A stretch of 64,000 nt of DNA. Source: Favolaschia claudopus. Taxonomy: Eukaryota > Basidiomycota > Agaricomycetes > Agaricales > Mycenaceae. Positions within the stretch are counted from its first letter, which is position 1; each line of letters starts with the position of its first letter. Positions 35,056-45,555 of the stretch are shown here, piece after piece. Both the position numbers and the translations under genes were made by a program. The stretch covers positions 248,001 through 312,000 of the forward strand of contig JAWWNJ010000162.1 of NCBI GenBank assembly GCA_037176885.1. Direction: 5' to 3'. The notes below the pieces were generated by a model. That model searched no databases. It was given only the letters and a program-made list of their open reading frames with translations, and had not been told where the DNA came from.

Positions 35056-35502
35056 TTCGAAGCAAGGGGCACCCATCCTTAAAATCTCGGACACGGGGTC
35101 GGAAAACTGACTTAAGGCTTGGTTGACCCCCACCCCCCGCTACGTAAGTGTTACATAAGCCCCAAAACGGGTAATTTCCATCAAAAACTGTCAGAGTTCG
35201 GTCAAGTTTTGCTGTGATTCTGACTATACCGGCACATTTCTGGGACACTTTAGTGCTCAAATGTGTTCTCCCACACATTTTTGCATTTTCGCTGGCCAAA
35301 AACTTCATTCGGGTCTGGCCACGATACACCCAAATATATTATGTAATCAATTAATTTATCTCTCTTTTTTTTCTGACCCTCGGAAACGTGTTTTCAGACC
35401 ATTCTGAAGCTGGGTCGGAAAAGTGAAATAAGGACTCCCCGACCCCCACCCCCCTCTAACCCGGTGTCTCGGGTTTTCCCGGTGGGTGCCCCTTGTTTCG
35501 AA
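35056..35502. mobile_element. MITE-like element, 447 bp
   Basis: The outer ends are inverted copies: TTCGAAGCAAGGGGCACCC at 35056 and the inverse GGGTGCCCCTTGTTTCGAA ending at 35502. TTCGAA is itself a palindrome, so it could be a 6-bp target-site duplication with GCAAGGGGCACCC as the terminal repeat. Imperfect matching continues inward (CGGACACGGGG; inverse near 35460). Inside, two direct subterminal copies of GGGTCGGAAAA...ACCCCCACCCCCC lie near 35095 and 35412. No coding capacity. Confidence 0.6.
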
Positions 35503-35879
35503 GTGTTTTTTCTCATCCTTGTCCACGACGTGCTGCGACGCGGTCACGTTGCCTTGCTGTGCACTGCGCCGCGCTGCGCGACGCTGTTCTCCATTCCATT
35601 TGAGACACTGCGAGTAACACTTAATTGACTCACAAGAATCTCGAGTCATCAGCACACAGTATTTAAATGGGTCCTGCCTCTGTGCTGAGAATCTTTTCCT
35701 ACGCTATACCGCTTTTTGCTCTCTGTTACAGGCTAAAACTGAGGTCTTCGGGATTATATGCACAATTCCTGCATCCCATACCTGTGAAACACTGTTCCAA
35801 CTTCAGTGATCCCCACTCTGCCAAGTGAGTTGACTCATTCTGATTTCTTGTCCGAAATAGTTCCGATTGTTAAAATTAT

Positions 35880-36063
35880 GTACGACGACTCGGAAAATCG
35901 ACTGGCGATGCCTTCCTCAAGATCATCAAGAATCTTCAGGAATCAGGTAGAGTATCCTTCCTTCCATTTCAACCGGCTTACTGATCTCATTCCTCTTGCT
36001 TTAGATATAAGCATCCAGTCCTTGGTGGTTGAGATTCTCAACCACCAAGTGCAAAAGAGTTAG
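35880..36063 (+). pseudogene. Possible two-exon coding fragment of unknown protein
   Basis: The reading DAFLKIIKNLQES, interrupted by a GTAGAG...TTTAG intron (about 35947-36004), continues phase-correctly into DISIQSLVVEILNHQVQKS and then a stop. It looks more protein-like than its surroundings, but I found no start or upstream exon and recognise no family. It may be a remnant of a mobile element gene. Confidence 0.2.
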
Positions 36064-36071
36064 CGCCTTCC

Positions 36072-36122
36072 GCCCAATGAGAGCTGGTCGACGCGAACGC
36101 GTCGACCGAGCGAGCTTTGGGC
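36072..36122. other. Structured hairpin element, copy 1
   Basis: A 51-base segment. The outer stem is GCCCAA/TTGGGC and the inner perfect 10-bp stem is GGTCGACGCG/CGCGTCGACC around an AA loop. The second copy at 36407 has the same length and fold with compensating substitutions. Confidence 0.6.
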
Positions 36123-36406
36123 AATGAACATGGCGGCCCCTGGCATCAATTCTGGAAAAATTCAGTCGGAGTCATAAGCTCTAATATTTGAGCTCACTTG
36201 AAGGATCGGATTACAATATTCTTTGCTCAGTTTATGGAACTCCTCTCTTTTCTACTGTGATTCCACGTCCCTTCACCTTATCCACTTGCAGACTCATATG
36301 CGATCAAACTGGGATTTTTCTTCGCAAAAGTGTTTCGCTGAAACTGACAATTGCTTTGCTTTCCATGTTTTTCTGTACGGCTTACAAGCTTTAGATTGCT
36401 TGGCCT

Positions 36407-36457
36407 GCCTGATGAGAGCTGGTCGACGTGAACACGTCGACCGAGCGAACTTCAGGC
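36407..36457. other. Structured hairpin element, copy 2
   Basis: Same 51-base plan as the copy at 36072, in the same orientation 335 bp away. The outer stem is GCCTGA/TCAGGC and the inner stem GGTCGACGTG/CACGTCGACC with AA loop. Seven bases differ from copy 1; six of them are three pairs of compensating changes. Confidence 0.6.
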
Positions 36458-37872
36458 AAGGCCTCAAACAAAATCAACTTTGTAGGTTCGTCGTGTTGCT
36501 GTGTCTTCTGATCAACCATATTGGTTTACAGATATGTCTCTCCCATGTTCTCACTCATCTTCCTGACTTTAATAAATAGTTTAAATTCTGGTCACTGTGT
36601 TCTCTGGCTCTGCATTTATCTCAGCTGACCTTTCTCGAGCTACCTGCTCAAGCCCTGGTTGGTTGAACTTGGTTCAATTTATTCATTGCTTCTGTACCAA
36701 GCATCTGTTGGGATAGTGGGCTTTGCCGCGCATGCGCGGGCCTACTGCGATTATTTTGATTGACATGTTTGGCCGAGTTTACTGTTTTGCCTATTTTGGC
36801 AATTCTACGTTGATCTCATTCTCTCACCTTGCTGGACGATGCTCTCGCTCATGGCCTCTGTACTGCTCGGCGGTGGCTGGTCCCAATACACGGAAACTGG
36901 CTAGCTGAAGCCCCGAGTCTCCGATGTCTTTTCGGCCGTGAAATCCCGCAAAAAACTCGCATCTTACAAAGTCAAATTGGAGTGGGACTGCTGGCTTGAA
37001 TTTTGAAGCTATCGACGCTTTCTGGAGTAGTATTACTTGAGATATCAGGATGTACTGTGGTCAAGAATCCTGCGGTGGACTCCCACTTCGTGTGTGGCCC
37101 GTTTTCTTGGAGTATCCTTCGGCGCTAATGCAATAATTCGCAAGTCCATATTACTGTCCTCCGACTCTCCGGCCTTCGTGAAGGGCTCAGGGAGCATCTT
37201 GGCTTGCTGGTGACGTTCCGATGCATCCTTTAAGAATTCGAGCCGGATGAAAGGTCTTTCTCTTGCTATTCACTGTCGGTGTATGCACTCAATCAAGCGT
37301 CTTTCTAGGAGTATCTCGTCCCCGACATCGTGCATCTCAACTGCGCATACTTACTGCGTTATAGAGGATGCGTCTTCAATTTTGTGATCATTCATGCATG
37401 CCCGCCGCTGCCGTGTCAAGGTACTTTTCGCTTTGTCGCTGTCAGCGCAGACCTCGATCGCTCAAAGCACTCCTGCAGCTCTCGAGACTCCTTTCTCTCG
37501 GAGGAAATTGCTCCCTGTGTCGCGTGAATCCGCAGCGTATGTCGTTGCTGTGGAGGTGCTACTCTCCCTCCGACTCATGCACGCCGACTCGCTTCCCTGC
37601 ATGCCTGCTTATGACGTGAAGGCGGAACGGCTTCACCTCTGCTCCCCACCGCGGACGTACCGCACCCACTACCGCTCGCCCGACTCTCTCACCGTAGTCT
37701 ATGCATTCTTTCTACATTTGTAGTCAGCGTCGACTCCCCCTTCGACACCACTCGTCTTTCCACCCCGTTTGTCCTTTGATTGATATTGAGATGTCTTCTG
37801 CATCCCTCGACCGAGTCTGGCTTGCCGCGCAGTGTGCTCCCTACCACCTGCACCGTGGTTGGGAGGAGGGCT
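36458..37872. other. Intergenic region, no gene recognised
   Basis: 1.4 kb with short frames only. A short frame near 36723 carries hydrophobic residues but no motif. Base composition becomes more GC-rich toward 37.5 kb. Confidence 0.3.
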
Positions 37873-38545
37873 TGCGAGCTTGACCATGAGGTGATGGAGG
37901 AGGGCGAGGGAGGTCGAGGTGCAGGAAGATTGAGGGACGGTCGCGGTGGAGGCATTGTCATGGCTCAAGGGCTACGGTCGAGGCGAGGCATGGAGTTGGA
38001 GAGATCGGCAAGAGATGAGATTGAGAGTGGAGGAGAGGCAGCTATGCGCGGCTCGAATAGAAAGGTGATTCAATCTCCCTCCAGACCTTCGCAGCATGCT
38101 GACATGGATCTCTCCAGCTGGCTGTCGCTTCTCTCACTTGGGCGACGAAGGACGCTTTAACGAAGCCCCCGGCGTACCTCCGCCCGTTTCCTTCCATTTG
38201 ACTTGAGTAAAGTCTCCTTCATCTCTACGCTACGACAAGGTCGATGGGCCTCGATTCGCGCTCCCCTCCTCGCATTATCTGCATTCGGACGTGTGTTACT
38301 GCCACCGTCCTCGAAGGCGGTTCGTGCTTTTCAATGCTTGAGGGCGATCGTAATGTGACACAGAGGTCGGTCTGCGTCTGCGACGTATACGGCCTCGGCC
38401 ACTGGCTGCTGTCTGTCGATCTCCCAAGCACCTATAACACGCAGCGTGCTCGTGGCCAGCTGCTCATCACATTGACGACGAATACCCCGCCCATCGTTCT
38501 CCTCGACCGTCGATACCGCTACCCTCACCCCTGTTGACAACGAAT
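37873..38545 (+). repeat. Repeat family R, copy 1
   Basis: Defined by an ordered set of blocks shared with the next two copies: ATGAGGTGATGGAGGAGGGC, GAGGCGAGGCATGGAGTTG, CTCTCCAGCTGGCTG, TTGACTTGAGTAAAGTCTCC and CGATCGTAATGTGACACAGA. No convincing gene; both strands hold open frames because of GC bias. Confidence 0.65.
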
Positions 38546-38596
38546 CTTGATAAGGGCGCATTTGACGGCGCCTGACATGCCGGTGCGGGAAGACGG

Positions 38597-39360
38597 GCTT
38601 GTGAATCATGAGGTGACGGAGGAGGGCGAGACGAGTTCCCAGGCGGGGAGGGCAGGAAGATTGAAGCGGGGTCGTAGTGGAAGTACTATCAAGGCTCGAG
38701 GAGCGAGGCGAGGCATGGAGTTGAAGAGATTGGCAAGAAATGGAGATAGAGAGCGGATTCGGAGGAGAGGCAGGTACGCGCGGCTGAAATAAGGTGATTT
38801 AATCTCCCTCCGCAATCTTCGAGGCATGCTAATGCAGATCTCTCCAGCCGGCTGCTGCTTCACACAGGCGACGCAGGCACTTTGAGGAGGCCGTGTACCG
38901 TTCTGTTTCTTCCATTCGACCGGAGTGAAGTCTCCTTCGTCCCTACCCTGCGATATCGATATCGATAAGGCCGATGGGCTACGTCTTGCGATTCGCGATG
39001 TCCGCAGCCGCGCTCCGCCACCGGCCTCGCCACGCCTCCTGCATCGGGAGGTGTGTACGGACGCTGTCGTCGAAGGCGTTTCGCGCGTTTTGATGCTCGA
39101 AGCCGATCGTAATGTGACACAGAGGTCGATCTGCGTCTGCGACGCCTACGGCTCGTATTGGACCAATCGTCTCCTAACCTCGTTCTTCCGACTCTCCCTA
39201 ACCTCGAGGCATGCCTCCCCGCATATCCTGATTGATTCTAAGCATTCCCCCTCCCGCTGCCGGCACGGATTCACTGGCGCGACAACGACTGGATACATAC
39301 ACTTCCGCTTCTCCTGCCCTTGCCCCGCTTTTGACCGCGATGCTCGCGCGAGTGCCAGGA
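38597..39360 (+). repeat. Repeat family R, copy 2
   Basis: Same block order as copy 1 at a spacing of about 723 bp (ATGAGGTGACGGAGGAGGGC near 38607; GAGTGAAGTCTCCTTCGTCC near 38925; CGATCGTAATGTGACACAGA near 39105). It contains a GATATCGATATCGATA run near 38952. Confidence 0.65.
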
Positions 39361-39610
39361 GGCAGGCGTTTGGGGATGAGGATTGAGGATGAGGGCGGGG
39401 CCGGATTCGATATTGATGGGGAAGGGTGGGGCCACAGGTGGAGGATAGCAAGATGTGGAAGGAGGTGGAAAGGGGACTGAAGGTGCGGAGGTCGAGATCA
39501 GGGTCGAGGCACAAGTGTACCTGAAACAAAAGCCGAGGGGCGGGAAGATAAGGGGAGGTGGTGGCGGATCTGGGAAGAGGTGAAGTGGAGGTACGGTACG
39601 GTACGGGAAA

Positions 39611-40285
39611 GGGGCTTGCAAGGTTGATCATGAGGTGTTAGAGGATCGAGGTGTGGGAAGATTGAGGTGGGGTTGCGGTGGAAGCACTGTCAAGGCGAGG
39701 CATAGGGGTGGGTCGGCAAGAGAGAGCGGACTCTGATGACAGGTATCAGCAGCTGTGCGGCGAGGGGCTTTGAGTCTGCTCAAGTAGGAAGGTGATTCAT
39801 TCTCCGTCCCCGCCTTCGCGGCATGCTGATGTGCATCTCTCCAGCTGGTTGCCTCTTCCCTCACTCGCGCGAGAAGGACGCTTTGACGAATGGCCCGGCG
39901 TACCTCCGACCGTTTCTTTCCATTCTAGCCGAGTAAAGTCTCCTTCGTGCCCACTCTACGATATCGACATGACAAGGTCGAAAGGCTATGCGCCATCTGC
40001 GTCCGAAAGACGAGCCTCGCGCGTTCCAGTCCTTGAGGGCGCCGTGACACGGAGGTCGGTCTGCGTCTGCGACGCTGCGACGCAGACGGCTCGCGCTGTA
40101 TCTACTGTGTCTCCAGCTCCCAAGCACTGCAGCGTGCTCTTGGCCCGCTCCTTATTCCATCGACGACGAATGCCTCCCCCATCAAAGACTGCCCTTCTCT
40201 CCCCAGAGGTCACCATTGACATCGCGTTCCCCTCATGTCGGGTCTTGGCGACAGCGCATCCTCTACCTCTGACGGCTTCCGACAT
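39611..40285 (+). repeat. Repeat family R, copy 3
   Basis: Same block order about 1.0 kb after copy 2: ATGAGGTGTTAGAGGATCGA, CTCTCCAGCTGGTTGCC, GCCGAGTAAAGTCTCCTTCG and GAGGTCGGTCTGCGTCTGCG. The 3' end (CAGCGCATCCTCTACC... CGACATGCCC) matches the inverted copy at the right edge of the window. Confidence 0.65.
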
Positions 40286-40622
40286 GCCCAGCTCGTCGTT
40301 CCATTCACCTCATCATCGAGCGTGGATTGGGTCTTTCGAGGTGCGGATGCAGAGTTATTCGATGCCGGTCTCGCTTTTGTGCAAAGTATATGGAGGTGTG
40401 GTGGGTATAGATAGGTCGGGGTGGATATTCAGATGCGAGCAGAGTCATGCCAAAGGTCGTATCTCGTTGTCGTGCGTGCGGGGATGCATAATCCGGAGGT
40501 GGAGGGCCGCCGGGCGAAGGTGGAGGCATATGTATAGGCGGAGGTGGGGCTTCGAGGTGGAGGTTCGGCAATACATCGAAGCAGGCGCAGGAGGCGGTGG
40601 GTGCGGGAATATTCTGAGATTT

Positions 40623-40905
40623 CCGCTGGAGGTGTGCGGGGACTCGGGAAGTACAGGTGGCGGAAAATTCGGGAAGACATCGCGGGCAATAGAGATGGGC
40701 AATAACGGCGCTTCAAGGATCGTATTCGTGGACGTTGGATGTCCGCTGGACGTCTGCGGGGACTCGGGAGGTACGGGTGGCGAAATGAAGATGGGGGAAG
40801 ACCTCGCGTCGCGGGCAATTGAGATGGGCAATAATGACGCTTCAAGGATCGTATTCGTGGATGTTGGATGTCCGCTGGACGTCTGCGGGGACTCGGGAGG
40901 TACTC
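40623..40905. repeat. Minisatellite, 120/129-bp units
   Basis: Units start at 40623, 40743 and 40872, each with CCGCTGGASGTSTGCGGGGA and, in the first two, GAGATGGGCAATAA and TTCAAGGATCGTATTCGTGG. Unit lengths are multiples of three, and both strands stay open through them. The enclosing frames lack an ATG start and any domain, so I do not call a gene. Confidence 0.65.
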
Positions 40906-41452
40906 CTTTGTGGAGTGCAGACTTCAAGGAGGTGTCGGGATTCGAAAATCGGATATCGGGTCGACCGTTTTTTGAGGCCTCGGCCAGACCTAGTCTCTTG
41001 GAAACAGACGAAACAACACAAAGGTCCTCGTACTTTACTACTTATCGACATCTGTCAACGCACCCGTGAAGCTCCTTTTGTCGAATCAGCAACGTTCACT
41101 ACTCTCCGCTCGGAATCCGCTTAGACTCTGCTCCTTTTTTGTATCTTTCCTGCTCTTACGAACCACCGGACCGGTGAAGTCATAGTCATTATAAGTAATT
41201 GATAAGTAAATATCATTCAGGGCTCGTATTTCAGGTGATTCTTTTCATGTAGAAGATAGGCATGGATCAGCTCTCTTCGCAATTAACTGAGCGCTTTCCT
41301 TTGCTCCAATTGCATGTTTCCCAAATTGAGACGCCTATGTTTCACTTGTCGCCATGGTAACAGCAATCTCACGCGTTCTTTCTGTCCTTTTCGCTCATTC
41401 GATTCGTCGTTCCCAAAGATTCCCCCGAACACTCGTCTGAGTACCAAATTCT
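40906..41452. other. Flank upstream of an F-box gene
   Basis: About 550 bp, AT-rich near 41180-41220. It presumably contains the promoter of the F-box gene at 41453. No repeat or RNA gene was recognised. Confidence 0.3.
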
Positions 41453-43052
41453 ATGTCAGCGACAACTCTCCGGGATCTACTCTGTACCAACGAGTCTCCC
41501 CTGGACGGCCAGATTCCGATCATCCGGAATCTCATCACAACCGCTCAGAATAGGCTGGCCACTGCTGAGAGTGAACAGGATGAACTACGGAAGAAGAGGG
41601 CAGCGCTGTGGGTCAAGCTCGACGCTCTTAACGCCGAGATATCTTCCGTCACCATCGAAGAACTCGAGACGAATGCGAAGGCTGCAGCACTTGACGAAAT
41701 TATCGACGCTTGCAAAGACCAGATTCATCGCCACAGCGCCGTGCTCGCTGCCGTGCGACGCGTCCCGCTCGAGGTTCTCTTTGAAATCTTTGACTGGATA
41801 GAATCGGATGCCTTCGATCGCACGGTTTTCCACAAAAGACACGTACCGACTGCGCCGTGGCGCATTACGCATGTCTGCCGAGCATGGAGAGAGGCGGCTC
41901 AAAGCTATCCAAAGCTTTGGACAAATATTTGTATCCATGGGGGTATGGTCGACTGGGCGGAGTCCGACCACAAAGCGCCCTCGATGTCGGTACTCTATCC
42001 TCTCGATGCCTTGGAAGCACAGCTTCGGCTCTCTTCCCCCGCATCTCTGGATGTGCAGCTCGAGATGCTGGAGGAGTCAGAGTACATGACCATGCTTTTG
42101 AAACCCCTCATCGAGCGAAGCCATCGCTGGTCACGTCTCACCGTCACCTCGGACGGGGATCGCACCCTGTGGTATCTCACCGGCATCGAAAGACGACTTT
42201 CTCGCCTCGAGTACCTCACAATTGACACGGGTCATAATCTTAATACCTCCGGATGGCCAACCGAACTGACGGAACTCTTTTTCTGGGCGGACAACCTGCA
42301 AACCGCCAAACTCACCAACTTCGCGCTGACGTCTCCTTCTCCACCCCTTTCCCTTCCATGGCACCAACTCACCAAACTCCGTATATGCTCCCCATTGACC
42401 TCTCTCCTTGAGATCTTGTCGACAGCTCACAACCTCGTCGACTGTACTCTGGAGATCGACGAGTTAAATGAGACCTGGGCCATACCCCCCATTCGTTGTA
42501 ACGCTTCCAACCGTGCAGAGGCTGACCATGGGGCCGCGCTGCAGCGACGACTGCTGTTCTTGGCTTGTTCTCCCGCAACTCCGATTCCTCGCGCTCGAGG
42601 GAAATCCCGTGGAGAATGCCCACACCTTGGTCACTACATCTCAATGCCGGTTGGAAACACTCGAGCTGCGGAACATCGAAATCGAATCAGATGTCCTTCT
42701 GTCCCTCCTCAAAGCCGCATCCTCCATTACAAATCTATTCGTTGACTTCTGCTTCTCGTTCACGGACGAACAGATTCAGTTCTTCTTTCGAGAGATGCGA
42801 GGCGCGGGTCTGTGCCCCAATCTTGCGTCTCTAGAGATCGGATTCCGTCCACATCAACATACCATTCAAAACGGCGAAATGGCATGCGGGATGATTGAAT
42901 CTCGGTGGAATTCAACGACGGGTGCGCGTGTGTTGCAGCGCGTGCATCTTTCGCCAGTAGATAATTGGCCGCGGTTGGTTTGGCGCAGACTTGAAGGGAT
43001 GCGAGTGGCTGGGCTTGATTTAAACGGGTTAACGGTGTCGGACAGACGCTGA
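41453..43052 (+). pseudogene. F-box protein gene (type B) with a frameshift in a C run
   Basis: ATG at 41453 (MSATTLRDLLCTNESPLDGQ). A coiled coil lies at ~20-85 and an F-box at ~100-155 (VRRVPLEVLFEIFDW, APWRITHVCRAWREAAQSYPKLWT). The first frame is protein-like to about codon 343 (near 42480). The family-like C-terminal part (VVTLPTVQRL, LVLPQLRFLALEGN, LEGMRVAGLDL) then continues one frame further on, to the stop at 43052. The switch falls at six consecutive C at 42485-42490, consistent with a one-base insertion. Either a recent inactivation, a sequencing error in a homopolymer, or a truncated product. Otherwise the layout matches the genes at 6733 and 28047. Confidence 0.75.
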
Positions 43053-43756
43053 TTTGGCCCTCATTTCGTCACTTGTGAGTGATTTCGTTCGTAATTTTCG
43101 GAGACTTGCTGATGTTCATTCCTTATTAGGTGGGACGCGAAACCAGAGGTTCTATTGTAGATTATCTCAACATCTGCTTGACGCTTTCCCGGTTCTGCTC
43201 ATCTAACAGTTATGAGTCCTTTATTCACATGGGCACTTCGTTTTATGATTTATCGATTAATATATTTGGGTTCCTTAGCTCACCGCCGGCGATCAGTTAT
43301 ATAGGTTGAAGCATTCGATTCCAGTTCGTTTTCTTCTTCTTCTTGACTCGTACGATCAAAGCGATCCGAACTCTCCCATAGATGACAATCCCCCCGCCAC
43401 TAGATACCGACCAGAAACCGACTGATAGCTCTAAGCCGACCTCGTGGCAAGGAACGGAGTGATTTTCCGTTGTACTGTCATTGCCGCAACATGAGAATGA
43501 GTGGTCTGTATTCAATTGTGAGAGGATTCTCGAGATCTTGATCCTCAGAACTGATTTGAAATTCGTAAACACTTGCTGCGGAGAGATTCAGGACACTGAA
43601 GGAGCGTAAGAATATTCTCAGCACGGCGATATCCTACCGCTGGCTCACCGCAAAACAGCATTCTGAACTTCAATCTCTATGGTCTGATCAGTCCTTTAAA
43701 GCCGACCCAACAAACGCACCCAGAAGTGAACGCATCCGCAGTTCCCTTCGCTCGCC
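43053..43756. other. Intergenic region
   Basis: 0.7 kb with a short CTT run near 43330. No gene recognised. It includes the upstream region of the secreted-protein gene. Confidence 0.3.
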
Positions 43757-44704
43757 ATGCATTTCTTTCGCTCCCTCCTCGCCTCTGCAGTCGTCCTTTA
43801 CCACACCGCACACGCACTCACCCCCGTCGGACACACACCGTCCGGCAAGCCGATCTACATCGCGCCGAATGGATCCAAGGCCAAGCAAGTCGACAGCGAC
43901 TTCAAAATATTCGCGCCGAATGGGACCCTGATACATACGTTCGCCAACATCGTTCCGAAGAGCTCGAAGGAGCGCTCTCCAGCAGGACTCCTGCGCCGTC
44001 AAGGATTGAGTAATGCGGGGGCTTCGGTTTCACTTACCAACACATCCGACTTGTTGGAGGCATTCAATACTTCAATGACGATCCCTCCGAACCCCGCGAC
44101 ATTTGACAGTCAGTTGATGTGGATGTCTGCAAGTGTGATTGCTGCCGATGATACTGGGGCGCCGTTTGCATCGGTTCGCGCCGTAATCCAGGTGAGCGCA
44201 ATGATTTCCGCGCATGAATGCGAAGAAGATTAAAACTCTGATTTCTAGTACGGAGCCTCCGCTCTTCAAGGCGGACCTTTCTGGACAATTGCAGCACAGC
44301 TCGAATTGCTTCCTGATGCCGGTGGTATCCTGCAGATTGCTCCAATCGGTTTCGACCCTACCGTCAGCGTTGGCACGACAATCCCAACGAGTATCACGCA
44401 CCGCGACGAAGGAGACGATCTATTCTGGTACTTAGCATTGTTTGACAGCATCCCTGGCGGCCCGCAGATCGAAGTTGGTTTTGTGAACCCTGTTGTTAGT
44501 GCAGTTGCTGGCATGGAGGAGGAGGGAGTTACGCAGAGCAGCGATTACCCATTGGAGCCGTTCAGATTTGAAAAGACGAATCTGGCACTGACCAGTGGAT
44601 TTCCCGACATCGAATGGAATGTTTCGGTTGACCCAGTTTCGGAAGCGTACGTGACGGTAGATGTCGATGGGTCGGAGAATGCGGAGATTTCCATTCATTT
44701 TTGA
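43757..44704 (+). CDS. Secreted protein of unknown function
   Basis: Two exons, 43757-44191 and 44249-44704, with a 57-bp phase-0 intron (GTGAGC...TTTCTAG); 296 aa. The N terminus MHFFRSLLASAVVLYHTAHA is a typical signal peptide with a cut expected after AHA, so the product should be exported. The mature part contains IYIAPNGSKAK and IFAPNGTLIHTF (two related PNG turns), then a Ser/Thr-rich linker. A beta-rich C-terminal domain begins YGASALQGGPFWTIAAQLEL. I do not recognise the family, but intron position and layout fit a family of extracellular agaricomycete proteins. No transmembrane segment is seen beyond the signal. Confidence 0.75.
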
Positions 44705-45555
44705 AGACCACAGTGCTTTGTTTGAACTTTGGACCGAATATTACTTTGCGTTACAAACGATATTCTTTCATATTGACAGAATCTAGTGATAGTCTGAGGA
44801 ATCACTAATTAGCCCTTGTGTCGATCGAATCGATTCAAGTAAGTCAGTGGCGATTTAAAATTTAAAGCTCATGAAAGAACTCGAGGTATGTTGAGAGGTA
44901 AATTCTATTGATTCTGTGTCGAGGGATCAAGCAACCGAGCTGACCGGACGTCAGCTGAAGCAATTCGAAGCTCACCATGCCGAGCTATGAAATGAGGACG
45001 TTGAAGGCTGAGAGAGAGAGACAGTTGATGTCGTAACCAATCAGTCCAGTTTGATATCGTCAAAGCTCGGCGGTCTCCGACGCTGGTCAATCTGCGAAAT
45101 ATCTACGATTTTTGGCGCGTTGTACATTCGAAAATGGATCATCGGATCTAGCACACAGCTCCCATAAAGTTCTTCCAATTTTATTTCTGTTTTTTGAAGA
45201 GGAAAAGGTGATTTGTGATTTCTCCCTCGTGTTTTGATGGACACGAAGACTTCGGTCCACTTTCTCAAAACAGGAGGGGCACTACTGTAGCCCCGCAGTG
45301 AGTTGTATCTTGAATTGTGGTCCTACAAAAGCTCTCCGGCTGGCGCTCTCAGTGAAGACGATTCGCCTCTTGAAGATCTAATTTACCGAATTTGAACATT
45401 TGTTACTAGTACTTGATGCGATTCAGATTGCGTCTTCGTCCCGGCCGTGTGCATAATGATAGTGAGAATAAATTTCTTCTTGAGATGTCGTTGCTCGTAC
45501 ACTAATATCATGCCGACAGATTTCCAAGTCTGAGACGTATCGGTATAACTCTGAT
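44705..45555. other. Intergenic region with possible gene fragment
   Basis: 0.85 kb. A minus-strand frame at about 45041-45268 (FVSIKTRGRNHKSPF ... SQIDQRRRPPSFDDIKLD) looks somewhat protein-like. It has no complete gene around it and may be a fragment related to the pieces at 47 and 52 kb. Nothing else recognised. Confidence 0.25.

Noticed and set aside
36407..36457. Hammerhead ribozyme (CTGATGA followed by a stem and GAA in the second hairpin copy)
   Set aside because: The first copy lacks both CTGATGA and GAA, and no third stem with a cleavage site can be drawn, so the core match is probably chance.
39792..41069. 425-codon open frame on the plus strand
   Set aside because: No ATG at its start, it overlaps repeat copy 3 and a minisatellite, and the opposite strand is equally open; best explained by GC bias.
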